Positions 7,195 through 15,750 of a stretch of DNA of 64,000 nt are shown here, piece after piece. The translations under genes were made by a program, and so were the position numbers. Every line of letters begins with the position of its first letter. Position 1 is the stretch's first letter. Source of the DNA: Microtetraspora niveoalba. Lineage in GTDB: Bacteria; Actinomycetota; Actinomycetes; Streptosporangiales; Streptosporangiaceae. The stretch covers positions 62,001-126,000 of the forward strand of contig NZ_BBYM01000007.1 in the NCBI RefSeq assembly GCF_001570405.1. The letters are read 5' to 3'. The notes under the pieces are model-generated. The model searched no databases. It was given only the letters and a program-made list of their open reading frames with translations, and had not been told where the DNA came from.

Positions 7195-9684
7195 TCACAT
7201 CCGGGCCATGCCGGTGACGTGCAGCACCGCGTGGCCCTCCTCGTCGGAGGCGGCGAGATCGACCTGCGCGGTGATGCCCCAATCGAGATGCCCCGCCGGG
7301 TCCTCGATGACCTGGCGGACCCGCCACAGCTCCTTCTCCTCCTCGATCTGGAGCAGCGCGGGGCCGCGCGCGGAGGCGCCGGTGCCGATCTCGTCGTGCT
7401 CCTCGTAGTACGCGTCGAGCGCGGCCCCCCAGTCCACGTCCGGCGCCAGCTCGACCAGCTCCTCCTCGCGGTCCAGCGCGGCCAGCTCGACCATCCGGAA
7501 CATCGCGTTGCGCACCAGCACCCGGAACGCGCGGGCGTTGGCCGTGACGGGCCTGATCCTGCTCTCCAGCTCGGCCTCGGACTCCAGCGCCTCCGACGGG
7601 TTGGCCAGCTTCTCCCACTCGTCGATCAGGCTGGAGTCCACCTGCCGGACCAGCTCGCCCAGCCACTCGATCAGGTCGATCAGGTCGTCGGTCTTGAGGT
7701 GCTCGGGCACGGTCTTCGACAACGTGCGGTACGCGTCGGCGAGGTACCGCAGGACGGTCCCCTCCGACCGGGCCAGCTCGTAGAACTGGATGTACTCCGT
7801 GAAGGTCATCGCCCGCTCGTACATGTCGCGCACGATCGACTTGGGGCTGACCGTGTGGTCGCCCACCCACGGATGGCCGCGCCGGTAGGTCTCGTACGCG
7901 CCGAACAGCAGGTCGGCGAGCGGCATCGGATAGGTGATCTCGGCGAGGCGCTCCATGCGCTCCTCGTACTCGACGCCGTCGGCCTTCATCTCGGCCACGG
8001 CCTCGCCGCGCGCCTTGTTGAGCTGCGCGTGCAGGATCTGGCGCGGATCGTCCAGCGTCGACTCGACGATCGAGACGATGTCCAGCGCGTACGTGGGCGA
8101 CTCGGCGGACAGCAGCTCGAACGACGCGAGCGCGAACGTGGACAGCGCCTGGTTGAGGGCGAAGTCCTCCTGGAGGTCCACGGTGAGCCGGGCCCTGCGG
8201 CCGTGCTCGTCGGGCTCCTTGAGCGTCTCCACGATGCCGCCGGCGAGCAGCGAGCGATAGATGGCGATCGCGTGGCTGATGTGCCGCCGCTGCGCCTTGC
8301 GGTCCTCGTGGTTGTCGGTCAGCAGCCGCTTCATCGCCTGGAAGCAGTCGCCCGGCCGGTTGATCACCGAGAGCAGCATCGCGTTGCTGACCTTGAACCG
8401 CGAGGTCAGCGGCTCGGGCTCGGCCGTCTGCAGCTTCTCGAAGGTCTCCTCGCTCCAGCCGACGAATCCCTCCGGCGGCTTCTTGCGCGCGTAGCCGCGG
8501 CGCCGCTTCGGGTCGTCGCCGATCTTGGCGAGCGCCCGCTCGTTCTCGATGACGTGGTCGGGGGCCTGGCACACCACGTACCCGACGGTGTCGAAGCCCG
8601 CCCGCCCGGCGCGGCCCGCGATCTGGTGGAACTCGCGGGCGCGCAGCCGCCGCACCCGGTTGCCGTCGAACTTCGACAGCGCGGTGAACAACACCGTGCG
8701 GATCGGGACGTTGACCCCCACGCCCAGCGTGTCGGTGCCGCAGATGACCTTGAGCAGGCCCGCCTGGGCCAGGCGCTCCACCAGACGGCGGTACTTCGGG
8801 AGCATGCCGGCGTGGTGGACGCCGATGCCGTGCCGTACGAGCCGGGACAGGGCCCGGCCGAACCGCGTGGTGAACCGGAAGCCGCCGATGAGGGAGGCGA
8901 TGGCCTCCTTCTCGGCCTTCGTGCACATGTTGATGCTCATCAGCGACTGGGCCCGCTCCATCGCGGCCGCCTGCGTGAAGTGCACGACGTAGACGGGCGC
9001 CTGCTGCGTGGACAGCAGCTCCTCCAGCGTCTCGTGCAGCGGCGTCAGCCGGTACGAGTAGAGCAGCGGCACCGGCCGCTCGGCATTCTTCACCACGGCG
9101 GTGGGGCGGCCGGTGCGGCGCGTCAGGTCCTTCTCGAACCGCTCGACGTCTCCCAGTGTGGCCGACATCAGTACGAACTGCGCCTGCGGCAGCTCCAGCA
9201 GCGGCACCTGCCAGGCCCAGCCGCGGTCGGGCTCGGCGTAGAAGTGGAACTCGTCCATGATCACCGTGCCGACGTCGGCGCGCTCGCCGTCCCTGAGGGC
9301 GATCTGGGCCAGGATCTCCGCCGTGCAGCAGATGATCGGCGCGTCGGAGTTGACCGAGGCGTCGCCGGTCATCATGCCGACGTTCTCGGTGCCGAAGATC
9401 GCGCACAGGTCGAAGAACTTCTCCGACACGAGCGCCTTGATGGGCGCCGTGTAGAAGCTGACCTCGTCCCTCCCGAGGGCCGCGAAATGGGCCCCGGCGG
9501 CGACCAGGCTCTTGCCGGACCCGGTCGGGGTGGCCAGGATCACGTTGTTTCCGGAGACGACCTCGATCAGCGCTTCCTCCTGCGCCGGGTACAGCGTCAG
9601 CCCCCGCTCGGTGTTCCACGCGGCGAACGCCTCGTAGAGCGAGTCGGCGTCGCTGTCAGCCGGAAGGCGCGCGATGAGATTCAT
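7195..9684 (-). CDS. DEAD/DEAH-box RNA helicase (Ski2/Mtr4-like, DUF3516 type)
   Basis: 829 residues. Superfamily 2 helicase, presumably unwinding structured RNA in decay or ribosome maturation. Motif I ATPTGSGKS is at about 51-59, the Walker B variant DEFH at 144-147, motif III SAT at 174-176, the C-lobe GTDTLGVGVNVP at about 316-327 and motif VI QIAGRAGRAG at 354-363. The remaining 450 residues match the long helical C-terminal region of actinobacterial DUF3516 helicases. The start at 9684 gives the natural N-terminus MNLIARLPAD; the frame stays open upstream but that stretch overlaps the divergent promoter and gene. It converges with dus. Confidence 0.88.
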   Translation of the reverse strand: MNLIARLPADSDADSLYEAFAAWNTERGLTLYPAQEEALIEVVSGNNVILATPTGSGKSLVAAGAHFAALGRDEVSFYTAPIKALVSEKFFDLCAIFGTENVGMMTGDASVNSDAPIICCTAEILAQIALRDGERADVGTVIMDEFHFYAEPDRGWAWQVPLLELPQAQFVLMSATLGDVERFEKDLTRRTGRPTAVVKNAERPVPLLYSYRLTPLHETLEELLSTQQAPVYVVHFTQAAAMERAQSLMSINMCTKAEKEAIASLIGGFRFTTRFGRALSRLVRHGIGVHHAGMLPKYRRLVERLAQAGLLKVICGTDTLGVGVNVPIRTVLFTALSKFDGNRVRRLRAREFHQIAGRAGRAGFDTVGYVVCQAPDHVIENERALAKIGDDPKRRRGYARKKPPEGFVGWSEETFEKLQTAEPEPLTSRFKVSNAMLLSVINRPGDCFQAMKRLLTDNHEDRKAQRRHISHAIAIYRSLLAGGIVETLKEPDEHGRRARLTVDLQEDFALNQALSTFALASFELLSAESPTYALDIVSIVESTLDDPRQILHAQLNKARGEAVAEMKADGVEYEERMERLAEITYPMPLADLLFGAYETYRRGHPWVGDHTVSPKSIVRDMYERAMTFTEYIQFYELARSEGTVLRYLADAYRTLSKTVPEHLKTDDLIDLIEWLGELVRQVDSSLIDEWEKLANPSEALESEAELESRIRPVTANARAFRVLVRNAMFRMVELAALDREEELVELAPDVDWGAALDAYYEEHDEIGTGASARGPALLQIEEEKELWRVRQVIEDPAGHLDWGITAQVDLAASDEEGHAVLHVTGMARM

Positions 9685-9906
9685 GCTCTTTATCCTGCCG
9701 AAGGCTGAGGGCTGCTTCGACCGCCGGGCGCGGTTCGGCCGCGGATGACCCGCCTGAGATCCCGCGGCCCCCGCCGTCCGGGAGGAGGTTCTTTCTCCCG
9801 GTAGGAGGAACCCCAACCCGAGGGCCCTGCGGCGCGCGGCGCCCACCACCGGTTCCGTTACCGTCTGCGACTGTCCCATCACAGACCCCCGAAAGGAATC
9901 GGTACG

Positions 9907-10326
9907 TTGACCGTGACCATCGAGAGCTTGGACAGACGGGTGACCGTGCTCGAAGGGCAGGTGAAGACGGTGAGCCACTTCGCCGGACTGGCGCAGCGGC
10001 GCTACGAGGCCACCGCGGAGTGCGTGAGCCACGTGCAGATCGAGATCCGGGAGCTGCGCGCCGAGGTGAACGAGCGATTCGACGCGCTCGGCGAGCGCGT
10101 CGCCGGGCTCGAAGAGCGCATGGACCGGTTCGAAGAACGGATGGGCCGGTTGGAGGAGCGCCTGACCACCGTCGGGCACCGGCTCACCGATCTCGAGAGA
10201 CGCCTCACGAACGTCGAGAGCCGGCTGACCAGGGTCGAGCACCGCCTCGACGGCGTGGAGGTGGTCCTGCGGTCGCACGGCGAGATGTTGCAGGAGATCC
10301 TCCGCAGGCTCCCCGCCGCCGCGTGA
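9907..10326 (+). CDS. Coiled-coil protein of unknown function
   Basis: 139 residues that are almost entirely heptad-patterned (VTVLEGQVKTV, then runs such as LEERMDRFEERMGRLEERL and LERRLTNVESRLTRVEHRL), predicting a long, probably oligomeric rod. No catalytic motif, signal or membrane segment. TTG start at 9907 has AGGA nine bases upstream; GTG at 9913 is the alternative. It is divergent from the helicase and ends in a strong terminator. Similar short coiled-coil proteins are common in actinomycetes; role unknown. Confidence 0.75.
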   Translation: MTVTIESLDRRVTVLEGQVKTVSHFAGLAQRRYEATAECVSHVQIEIRELRAEVNERFDALGERVAGLEERMDRFEERMGRLEERLTTVGHRLTDLERRLTNVESRLTRVEHRLDGVEVVLRSHGEMLQEILRRLPAAA

Positions 10327-10330
10327 CGCG

Positions 10331-10359
10331 CCGCCCGGCCGAGACCGTCGGCCGGGCGG
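10331..10359. terminator. Terminator of the coiled-coil gene
   Basis: 12-bp perfect stem CCGCCCGGCCGA with its complement and a 5-base loop, starting four bases after the stop codon and lying between convergent genes. Confidence 0.8.
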
Positions 10360-10419
10360 TCCGCCATCCCGAGTGGCCCGGCCCGGGCCCGGGCCGGTTC
10401 GTACGCCGGGCGGCGGATG

Positions 10420-11109
10420 TCAGAGGCCGAGGTCCTCGATCTCCTTCAGCAGCGCCGACCGGGAGTCGCCCGCGGAACCGGACGCCGGGCCGGATGACGA
10501 CGGGGGGCCGCCCCGGCCGGAGGAGACGGCGGCCCGGCGCTCGCGGAAGAGATAGCCGCCCGCGATGCCGCCCAGGAACCCGAACAGATGCGCCTGCCAG
10601 CCGATCCCCTCGGCGGGCAGGAGCCCGGTGAACTGGTAGGCGAAGCAGAGCCCCATCACCAGGCCGATCACGATGTCGATCAGGTGCCGGTCGAACGCCC
10701 CGCGCACCAGGATGTAGCCGAAGTAGCCGAACACCAGCCCGCTCGCTCCGGCCCCGACCGTCGAGGGGGCCGCGGTGAACCACGCGCCGAGCCCGCTCGC
10801 CACCGCGATCAGCGCGGTCACCCCGAAGAACTTCTTCACCCCCCGGTACGCCGCGAGGAACCCGAAGATGAAGAGCGGGCCGGAGTTGCCCTCGATGTGC
10901 TCCCAGCTCCAGTGCAGGAACGGGGCGGAGACGATGCCGGGCAGCCCGTCCAGCTCCCACGATTTGATCCCGTAGCTGTAGCTGAGGCCGTATCCGGCGG
11001 CCCAGTTCACGATCTGGACGACCCAGATGAGGCCGAGAAGGCCGACCATGACCCAGAACGCCTTCCGGGCCTCGGCGATCATGATTTCCGCGGTGCGGCC
11101 GTCGCTCAA
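10420..11109 (-). CDS. Rhomboid-family intramembrane serine protease
   Basis: About 229 residues with six or more hydrophobic segments. Rhomboid protease features: HWSWEHIEGNSGPLFIFG in the second helix region, the catalytic-Ser loop GAGASGLVFGYFG, and the catalytic His in WQAHLFGFLGG. The polar C-terminal tail (from RERRAAVSSG) is cytoplasmic and ends DSRSALLKEIEDLGL. TTG at 11109 was taken because GGGGAGG precedes it by four bases; ATG at 11082 is the alternative. Family members cut membrane-anchored substrates; the substrate here is unknown. Confidence 0.85.
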   Translation of the reverse strand: MSDGRTAEIMIAEARKAFWVMVGLLGLIWVVQIVNWAAGYGLSYSYGIKSWELDGLPGIVSAPFLHWSWEHIEGNSGPLFIFGFLAAYRGVKKFFGVTALIAVASGLGAWFTAAPSTVGAGASGLVFGYFGYILVRGAFDRHLIDIVIGLVMGLCFAYQFTGLLPAEGIGWQAHLFGFLGGIAGGYLFRERRAAVSSGRGGPPSSSGPASGSAGDSRSALLKEIEDLGL

Positions 11110-11161
11110 CGAACCTCCCCGTCCGGCGGACACTGCAGCCGAAACATATCCCCGGGCGGGC

Positions 11162-11182
11162 CCGGCCGCCACCGGCGGCCGG
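11162..11182. terminator. Hairpin downstream of the tetR-oxidoreductase operon
   Basis: CCGGCCGCC-ACC-GGCGGCCGG, about 90 bp after the leftward oxidoreductase gene and just before the rhomboid start. Confidence 0.55.
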
Positions 11183-11273
11183 ACGCGCGCCACCCGCGGG
11201 GCGTGACCGCGGCCCGGCCTATGGCGGGGCCGGGCCGCTCCGGCGCGCCGGGTCCGCCATGGGCCGTCGCCGG

Positions 11274-11675
11274 TCAGGCGCGTTCGATGACGACCACCGG
11301 GATCTCGCGCTCGGTCTTGCGCTGGTAGTCGTCGTACGGGGGCCAGGTGGCGGCCATGGTCCGCCACATGTCCGGCTTCTCCTCGGGCGTCGCCGTCCGG
11401 GCCACCGCGGCGAACCGGTCACCCCTGACCTGGAACTCCACGTTCGGGTCGGCCTCGATGTTCCGGTACCAGAGCGGCGGCTCGTCGGCCCCGCCCTTGG
11501 ACGCCACCACCAGGTAGGCGTCGCCGTACTTCTGGTAGATGAGCGGAGTGCTGCGCCTGAGCCCGGACCGGCGGCCGGTGGTCGTGAGGATCGCGACCGT
11601 CGTTCCCTGCCAGTCGTGGCCTTCCGCGCCGTCGGTCTCGACGTAGCGCCTGACGTGTTCCGCGCCGTAAAGCAT
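11274..11675 (-). CDS. Deazaflavin (F420)-dependent nitroreductase-family protein
   Basis: 133 residues of the Ddn-like split-barrel family, which use reduced F420 to reduce quinones or xenobiotics. Marks: VAILTTTGRRSGLRRSTPL near the F420-binding region, YLVVASKGGADEPPLWYRNI and NVEFQVRGDRF, then EKPDMWRTMAATWPPYDDYQ at the C-terminus. It starts six bases after the stop of the upstream tetR, so the two are one operon. That places a redox detoxification enzyme under the regulator that also faces the MFS exporter. Confidence 0.85.
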   Translation of the reverse strand: MLYGAEHVRRYVETDGAEGHDWQGTTVAILTTTGRRSGLRRSTPLIYQKYGDAYLVVASKGGADEPPLWYRNIEADPNVEFQVRGDRFAAVARTATPEEKPDMWRTMAATWPPYDDYQRKTEREIPVVVIERA

Positions 11676-11681
11676 GGTGAG

Positions 11682-12263
11682 TCACCTGTCCTCTCGTCGG
11701 GGGCAACCTTCCGCCGAGTCGATCAATTCCAGCGCGAGCCGCAACGCCGCGTCCGTCCGCTCCTCGTCGTCCACCTTCACGTCGCGCAGCACGAACCAGG
11801 CCGCGTGCATGGTGAAGATCGCCATGGACCGCCGCAGTCTGACGTCGACCGGATCGTCGGCTTCGCAGAGGACGGAGAGGATCGTGGTCATCCGCTCGCG
11901 CATCATGGTGATCTTGTCGTGCCCCTGGAGCGCGGTCTGGTTGCGTTCCAGGAAGCGCATGACCTCGTGGTCGCGTCCGTGGGTCATGTCGTGCGAGTAG
12001 CGGCGGACGAGCTCGCGGCGGGTCTCCGCCGTACGCGGCTGCTCCTTGGCCCAGGAGATCAGCGAGTCCAGGGACGCGATGCGGTCCTCGGTGAGACTCG
12101 CGACGATGTCGTCCTTGCTTTTGAAGTGGTAGTAAAGGGCGGCTTTGGTGACGTTGAGTGCTTCGGCGATCTCACGTAGGGACGTCGCCTCGTAGCCCTG
12201 TTCCGTGAACAGTCGCAGCGCGACCTCCTGGATCCGACGCCGCGTGTCGGTCTGTGCACCCAT
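11682..12263 (-). CDS. TetR-family repressor
   Basis: 193 residues. N-terminal helix-turn-helix typical of TetR: EVALRLFTEQGYEATSLREI, then NVTKAALYYHFKSKDDI; the C-terminal ligand domain is not assignable. It is divergent from an MFS multidrug-type exporter with two palindromic sites between them (12288-12304 and 12331-12351), and leads an operon with the deazaflavin oxidoreductase. The expected logic is repression of the exporter and of itself until a toxic ligand binds. Confidence 0.9.
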   Translation of the reverse strand: MGAQTDTRRRIQEVALRLFTEQGYEATSLREIAEALNVTKAALYYHFKSKDDIVASLTEDRIASLDSLISWAKEQPRTAETRRELVRRYSHDMTHGRDHEVMRFLERNQTALQGHDKITMMRERMTTILSVLCEADDPVDVRLRRSMAIFTMHAAWFVLRDVKVDDEERTDAALRLALELIDSAEGCPRREDR

Positions 12264-12287
12264 TGCCTCGCTTTACCCCTTTATTTA

Positions 12288-12304
12288 ACTTGACGGCCGG
12301 TAAG
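12288..12304. promoter_or_regulatory. Putative TetR operator 1
   Basis: Imperfect palindrome ACTTGACGGCCGGTAAG around a CGGCCG centre, 25 bp upstream of tetR. Confidence 0.6.
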
Positions 12305-12330
12305 CATGGAGCTTAGCGTGTCCCCCTGCC

Positions 12331-12351
12331 GCTAGCCGGTCGGCAAGTAAG
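12331..12351. promoter_or_regulatory. Putative TetR operator 2
   Basis: GCTAGCCGGTCGGCAAGTAAG; its reverse complement shares ACTTG..CG.CCGG with operator 1. It lies 24 bp before the exporter start codon. Confidence 0.55.
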
Positions 12352-12374
12352 CCACACATTCAAGGGGGACGTCG

Positions 12375-13967
12375 ATGACAGAATCCGCTGCGCCACCAGG
12401 CAGGTCCAAAGAGGTCATGATGGTGCTGCCGGGCCTCATGCTCGCGATCATGCTGGCGATGCTGGACAACATGATCGTCGGGACGGCCATGCCGCGCATC
12501 GTCGGCGAGCTGAACGGCCTCGAGTACTTCACATGGGTCACCACATCGTACGTGCTCGGGACGACCGTCTCGACGCCGATCTGGGGCAAGCTGGGCGACC
12601 TCTACGGCCGCAAGAACATCTTCCTCGCCTCGATCGTGATCTTCCTGGTGGGTTCCGCGCTCTGCGGCATGGCGGGTTCGTCGCTCTTCGGCGGAACCGA
12701 GGACGGCATGATCGAGCTCATCGCCTTCCGCGCGGTCCAGGGCCTCGGCGCCGGCGGTCTCCTGGTGAACGCGATGGCCATCGTCGGCGACCTCGTGCCG
12801 CCCCGCGAGCGCGGGCAGTACCAGGGCATCATGGCCGCGATCATGTCGCTGGCCATGATCGCGGGACCGCTGGTCGGCGGCTTCATCACCGACCACCTGG
12901 ACTGGCGCTGGGCGTTCTACGTGAACCTGCCCATCGGCGGCGTCGCGCTCATCTGGCTGATCCTCAAGCTGCACCTGCCCAAGCACCGCACCGAGCACCG
13001 CATCGACTGGCTGGGCGCGGCCGTCCTCACCGTCGGCATCACCGCCATCGTGCTGATCACCTCGTGGGGCGGGCAGGCGCACGGCTACCCGTGGGGTTCC
13101 TGGCAGATCCTCGGCCTGACCGCCCTGGCCGTGGTCTCGCTGGCGATCTTCCTGCCGATCGAGAAGCGCGCGGCGGAGCCGATCATGCCGCTGCACGTGT
13201 TCCGCGACCGCAACTTCACCCTGATCTCGGTGCTCGGCTTCCTGCTCGGCTTCGCGATGTTCGGCGCGATCAGCTTCCTGCCGCTGTTCCAGCAGACCGT
13301 GCAGGGCGCGAGCGCCACCAACTCCGGCCTGCTCCTGCTGCCGATGATGGGCGCGTCGATGGTCGTCTCGCTCTTCGTCGGCCGCGCCATCACGAAGACC
13401 GGGAAGTACAAGATCTACCCGGTCGTCGGCGGCGCGATCATGGCGGTCGGCACCTGGCTGCTGTCCCTGCAGGACGCGAAGACCAGCACGCTGACCACCG
13501 GCGTCTTCATCGCGGTGCTCGGCCTCGGCATGGGCTTCCTGATGCAGACCACCATGCTGATCGCCCAGAACAGCGTCGAGCAGAAGGACCTGGGCGTGGC
13601 GAGCAGCGCCTCCACGTTCTTCCGCTCCATCGGCGGCTCGTTCGGCATCTCGCTGTTCGGCGCGATCTTCAACAACAACCTGACGAACCAGCTCACCGAG
13701 AAGCTCGGCCCCGAACTGGCCCATCAGGTCTCGTCCACCGGAGGCCGGATGAACCCGGCGCAGCTCGCCCAGCTCCCGCCGCAGATGAAGGACGGGATCC
13801 TCGGCGCGCTCGCCGACTCCATCAGCGGGGTCTTCGGGTGGTCGGTCCTGTTCGCGGTGCTCGTCCCGGTCATCGCGATCTTCGTGAAGGAGGTCCCGCT
13901 CCGCAGCGCCGCCGACATGCCGGGCGCCGCGGGGGAGAAGGCGGAGGTGGTCCCGGCCTTCGAGTGA
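12375..13967 (+). CDS. MFS exporter, DHA2 (EmrB/QacA) family
   Basis: 530 residues with about 14 membrane helices, an expected length for proton-driven multidrug exporters of the DHA2 family. Motif A-like GKLGDLYGRKNIFL lies after the second helix; FRAVQGLGAGGLL and the motif C-like AGPLVGGFITDHLDWRWAFYVN are family hallmarks, and a large loop (QVSSTGGRMNPAQLAQLP) precedes the last helix. The substrate is unknown. It is divergent from a TetR repressor with two operator-like palindromes between the genes. Confidence 0.93.
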   Translation: MTESAAPPGRSKEVMMVLPGLMLAIMLAMLDNMIVGTAMPRIVGELNGLEYFTWVTTSYVLGTTVSTPIWGKLGDLYGRKNIFLASIVIFLVGSALCGMAGSSLFGGTEDGMIELIAFRAVQGLGAGGLLVNAMAIVGDLVPPRERGQYQGIMAAIMSLAMIAGPLVGGFITDHLDWRWAFYVNLPIGGVALIWLILKLHLPKHRTEHRIDWLGAAVLTVGITAIVLITSWGGQAHGYPWGSWQILGLTALAVVSLAIFLPIEKRAAEPIMPLHVFRDRNFTLISVLGFLLGFAMFGAISFLPLFQQTVQGASATNSGLLLLPMMGASMVVSLFVGRAITKTGKYKIYPVVGGAIMAVGTWLLSLQDAKTSTLTTGVFIAVLGLGMGFLMQTTMLIAQNSVEQKDLGVASSASTFFRSIGGSFGISLFGAIFNNNLTNQLTEKLGPELAHQVSSTGGRMNPAQLAQLPPQMKDGILGALADSISGVFGWSVLFAVLVPVIAIFVKEVPLRSAADMPGAAGEKAEVVPAFE

Positions 13968-13984
13968 CCGGCGGTCCTGCCACC

Positions 13985-14029
13985 ACGGGTACGGCCCGCA
14001 CCCCCGCGTGGGGTGCGGGCCGTACCCGT
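13985..14029. terminator. Bidirectional terminator
   Basis: Perfect 20-bp stem with a 5-base loop between the convergent MFS and gnd genes. Confidence 0.88.
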
Positions 14030-14080
14030 TCTCCCGGTGGCCGGACGCGCGGTCCGGTGGGAAAGGTCGGGCGGGGGTGG

Positions 14081-15505
14081 TCAGGCGGGCCGCTCCCGGC
14101 GGTCGCCGGACCAGTCGGTGTGGAACACGCCCTCGCGGTCCACCCGCTGATAGGTGTGCGCCCCGAAGAAGTCGCGCAGCCCCTGGATGAGCGCCGCCGG
14201 GAGCCGGTCCCGGCGCAGTGCGTCGTAGTACGCGAGCGCGGAGGAGAAGCCGGGGGTCGGGACGCCGATCGTCGCCGCCGTCGCGACGACCCTCCGCCAC
14301 GACTCCTGGGCGTCGGCCAGCGCGGCGGCGAACGTCGGGTCCGCCAGCAGCGTCGGCAGCGCCGGGTCGGCCTCGTAGGCGGTGCGGATCCGGTCCAGGA
14401 ACCTGGCCCTGATGATGCAGCCGCCCCGCCAGATCGTGGCCATCGCGCCCCGGTCCACGTTCCAGCCGTACTCCTCGCCGGCCGCGGTGATCTGGTCGAA
14501 CCCCTGCGCGTACGCGACGATCTTCGAGGCGTAGAGCGCGCGCCGCACGTCCTCCACGAGCTCCGCGCCCGCCGCGGCGGCGGCCGCCGGCCCGGCGAGG
14601 GAGCGGGCCGCGGCGCGCTGGCCGGGATGGCCGGACAACGAACGCGCGAACACCGCCTCGGCGATGCCGGTGACCGGGACGCCGAGCTCGAGGGCGCTCT
14701 GCACCGTCCAGCGGCCGGTGCCCTTCTGCTCCGCCTGGTCGACCACCACGTCCACGAACGGCCGGCCGGTGGCGGGGTCGGTGTGCCCGAGCACCTCGGC
14801 GGTGATCTCGATGAGGTAGGACTCCAGCTCGCCCCGGTTCCACTCGCGGAAGACCTCCGCCAGCTCGCCCGGCGACAGTCCGAGCGCCTGCCGCAGCAGG
14901 TCGTAGGACTCCGCGATGAGCTGCATGTCGGCGTACTCGATGCCGTTGTGGACCATCTTCACGAAGTGTCCGGCGCCGTCCGGGCCGACGTGGACGCAGC
15001 AGGGGGTGCCGTCCACCTTCGCCGCGATGTCCTCCAGCAGCGGCCCGAGCGTCTCGTACGCCTCGGCGGCGCCGCCGGGCATGATGCTGGGCCCGTGGAG
15101 CGCGCCCTCCTCGCCGCCGGAGATGCCGGTGCCGACGAAGTGGAGGCCGCGTTCCCGCAGGGCGGCCTCCCTGCGGCGGGTGTCGAGGAAGTGCGCGTTG
15201 CCGCCGTCGATGATCATGTCGCCCGGCTCCATGCACGCGGCGAGCTCCTCGATCACGGCGTCCGTGGCCGGGCCCGCCTTGACCATGATGATCGCCTTGC
15301 GCGGCCGCCGGAGGGAGGAGACGAACTCCTCGATCGACGAGGACGGGACGAAGGCGCCCTCGTGGCCGTGCTCCTCGACGAGCTGCTTGGTGCGGCTCTC
15401 GGTGCGGTTGTGGACCGCGACCGTGTGGCCGTGGCGGGCGAAGTTCCGCGCGAGGTTGCGGCCCATGGTGGCCAGCCCCGTCACTCCGATGTCTGCTGTG
15501 CGCAT
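14081..15505 (-). CDS. gnd: 6-Phosphogluconate dehydrogenase (decarboxylating)
   Basis: 474 residues, standard for the long homodimeric form. Oxidises 6-phosphogluconate to ribulose-5-phosphate in the oxidative pentose-phosphate pathway, giving NADPH. NADP site GVTGLATMGRNLARNFARHG, then NRTESRTKQL; IIDGGNAHFLDTRRR; substrate loop GTGISGGEEGALHGPSIMPG; catalytic Lys segment GHFVKMVHNGIEYADMQLI; and DQAEQKGTGRWT. The start at 15505 gives MRTADIGVTGL; a longer in-frame start at 15553 is unlikely. No zwf or other pathway gene lies nearby. Confidence 0.95.
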   Translation of the reverse strand: MRTADIGVTGLATMGRNLARNFARHGHTVAVHNRTESRTKQLVEEHGHEGAFVPSSSIEEFVSSLRRPRKAIIMVKAGPATDAVIEELAACMEPGDMIIDGGNAHFLDTRRREAALRERGLHFVGTGISGGEEGALHGPSIMPGGAAEAYETLGPLLEDIAAKVDGTPCCVHVGPDGAGHFVKMVHNGIEYADMQLIAESYDLLRQALGLSPGELAEVFREWNRGELESYLIEITAEVLGHTDPATGRPFVDVVVDQAEQKGTGRWTVQSALELGVPVTGIAEAVFARSLSGHPGQRAAARSLAGPAAAAAAGAELVEDVRRALYASKIVAYAQGFDQITAAGEEYGWNVDRGAMATIWRGGCIIRARFLDRIRTAYEADPALPTLLADPTFAAALADAQESWRRVVATAATIGVPTPGFSSALAYYDALRRDRLPAALIQGLRDFFGAHTYQRVDREGVFHTDWSGDRRERPA

Positions 15506-15750
15506 GTTCCCAGTCTTATCCCATGACCCCGGCCGGGCGGCGTCGCGTCTCACCGCTTGGCGCCCGGTTGGTGACCAGCGGAGACAGTCAAACCAATCAA
15601 ACAGATGGGTATTGTGTAATTATCGCGCGGCGTCCCGCCCGCACCACCGGGGGCTTCCCGCTGTAAGGGTGGCGTACAGCCGTGGCGGTGCCCGTGAGCC
15701 CGCCGGACTCCGGCTGCCCTCGTCGTCACGTGACCAACGGAGAGAAAGAC

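Noticed and set aside
7219-9708. 829-codon rightward frame opposite the helicase
   Set aside because: Antisense shadow; the leftward helicase carries all SF2 motifs.
12360-15236. Very long open frames on the opposite strand of MFS/gnd (958 codons and similar)
   Set aside because: Mirror frames of high-GC genes; repetitive Arg/Gly/Asp/His composition and no motif, while the other strand has clear family signatures.
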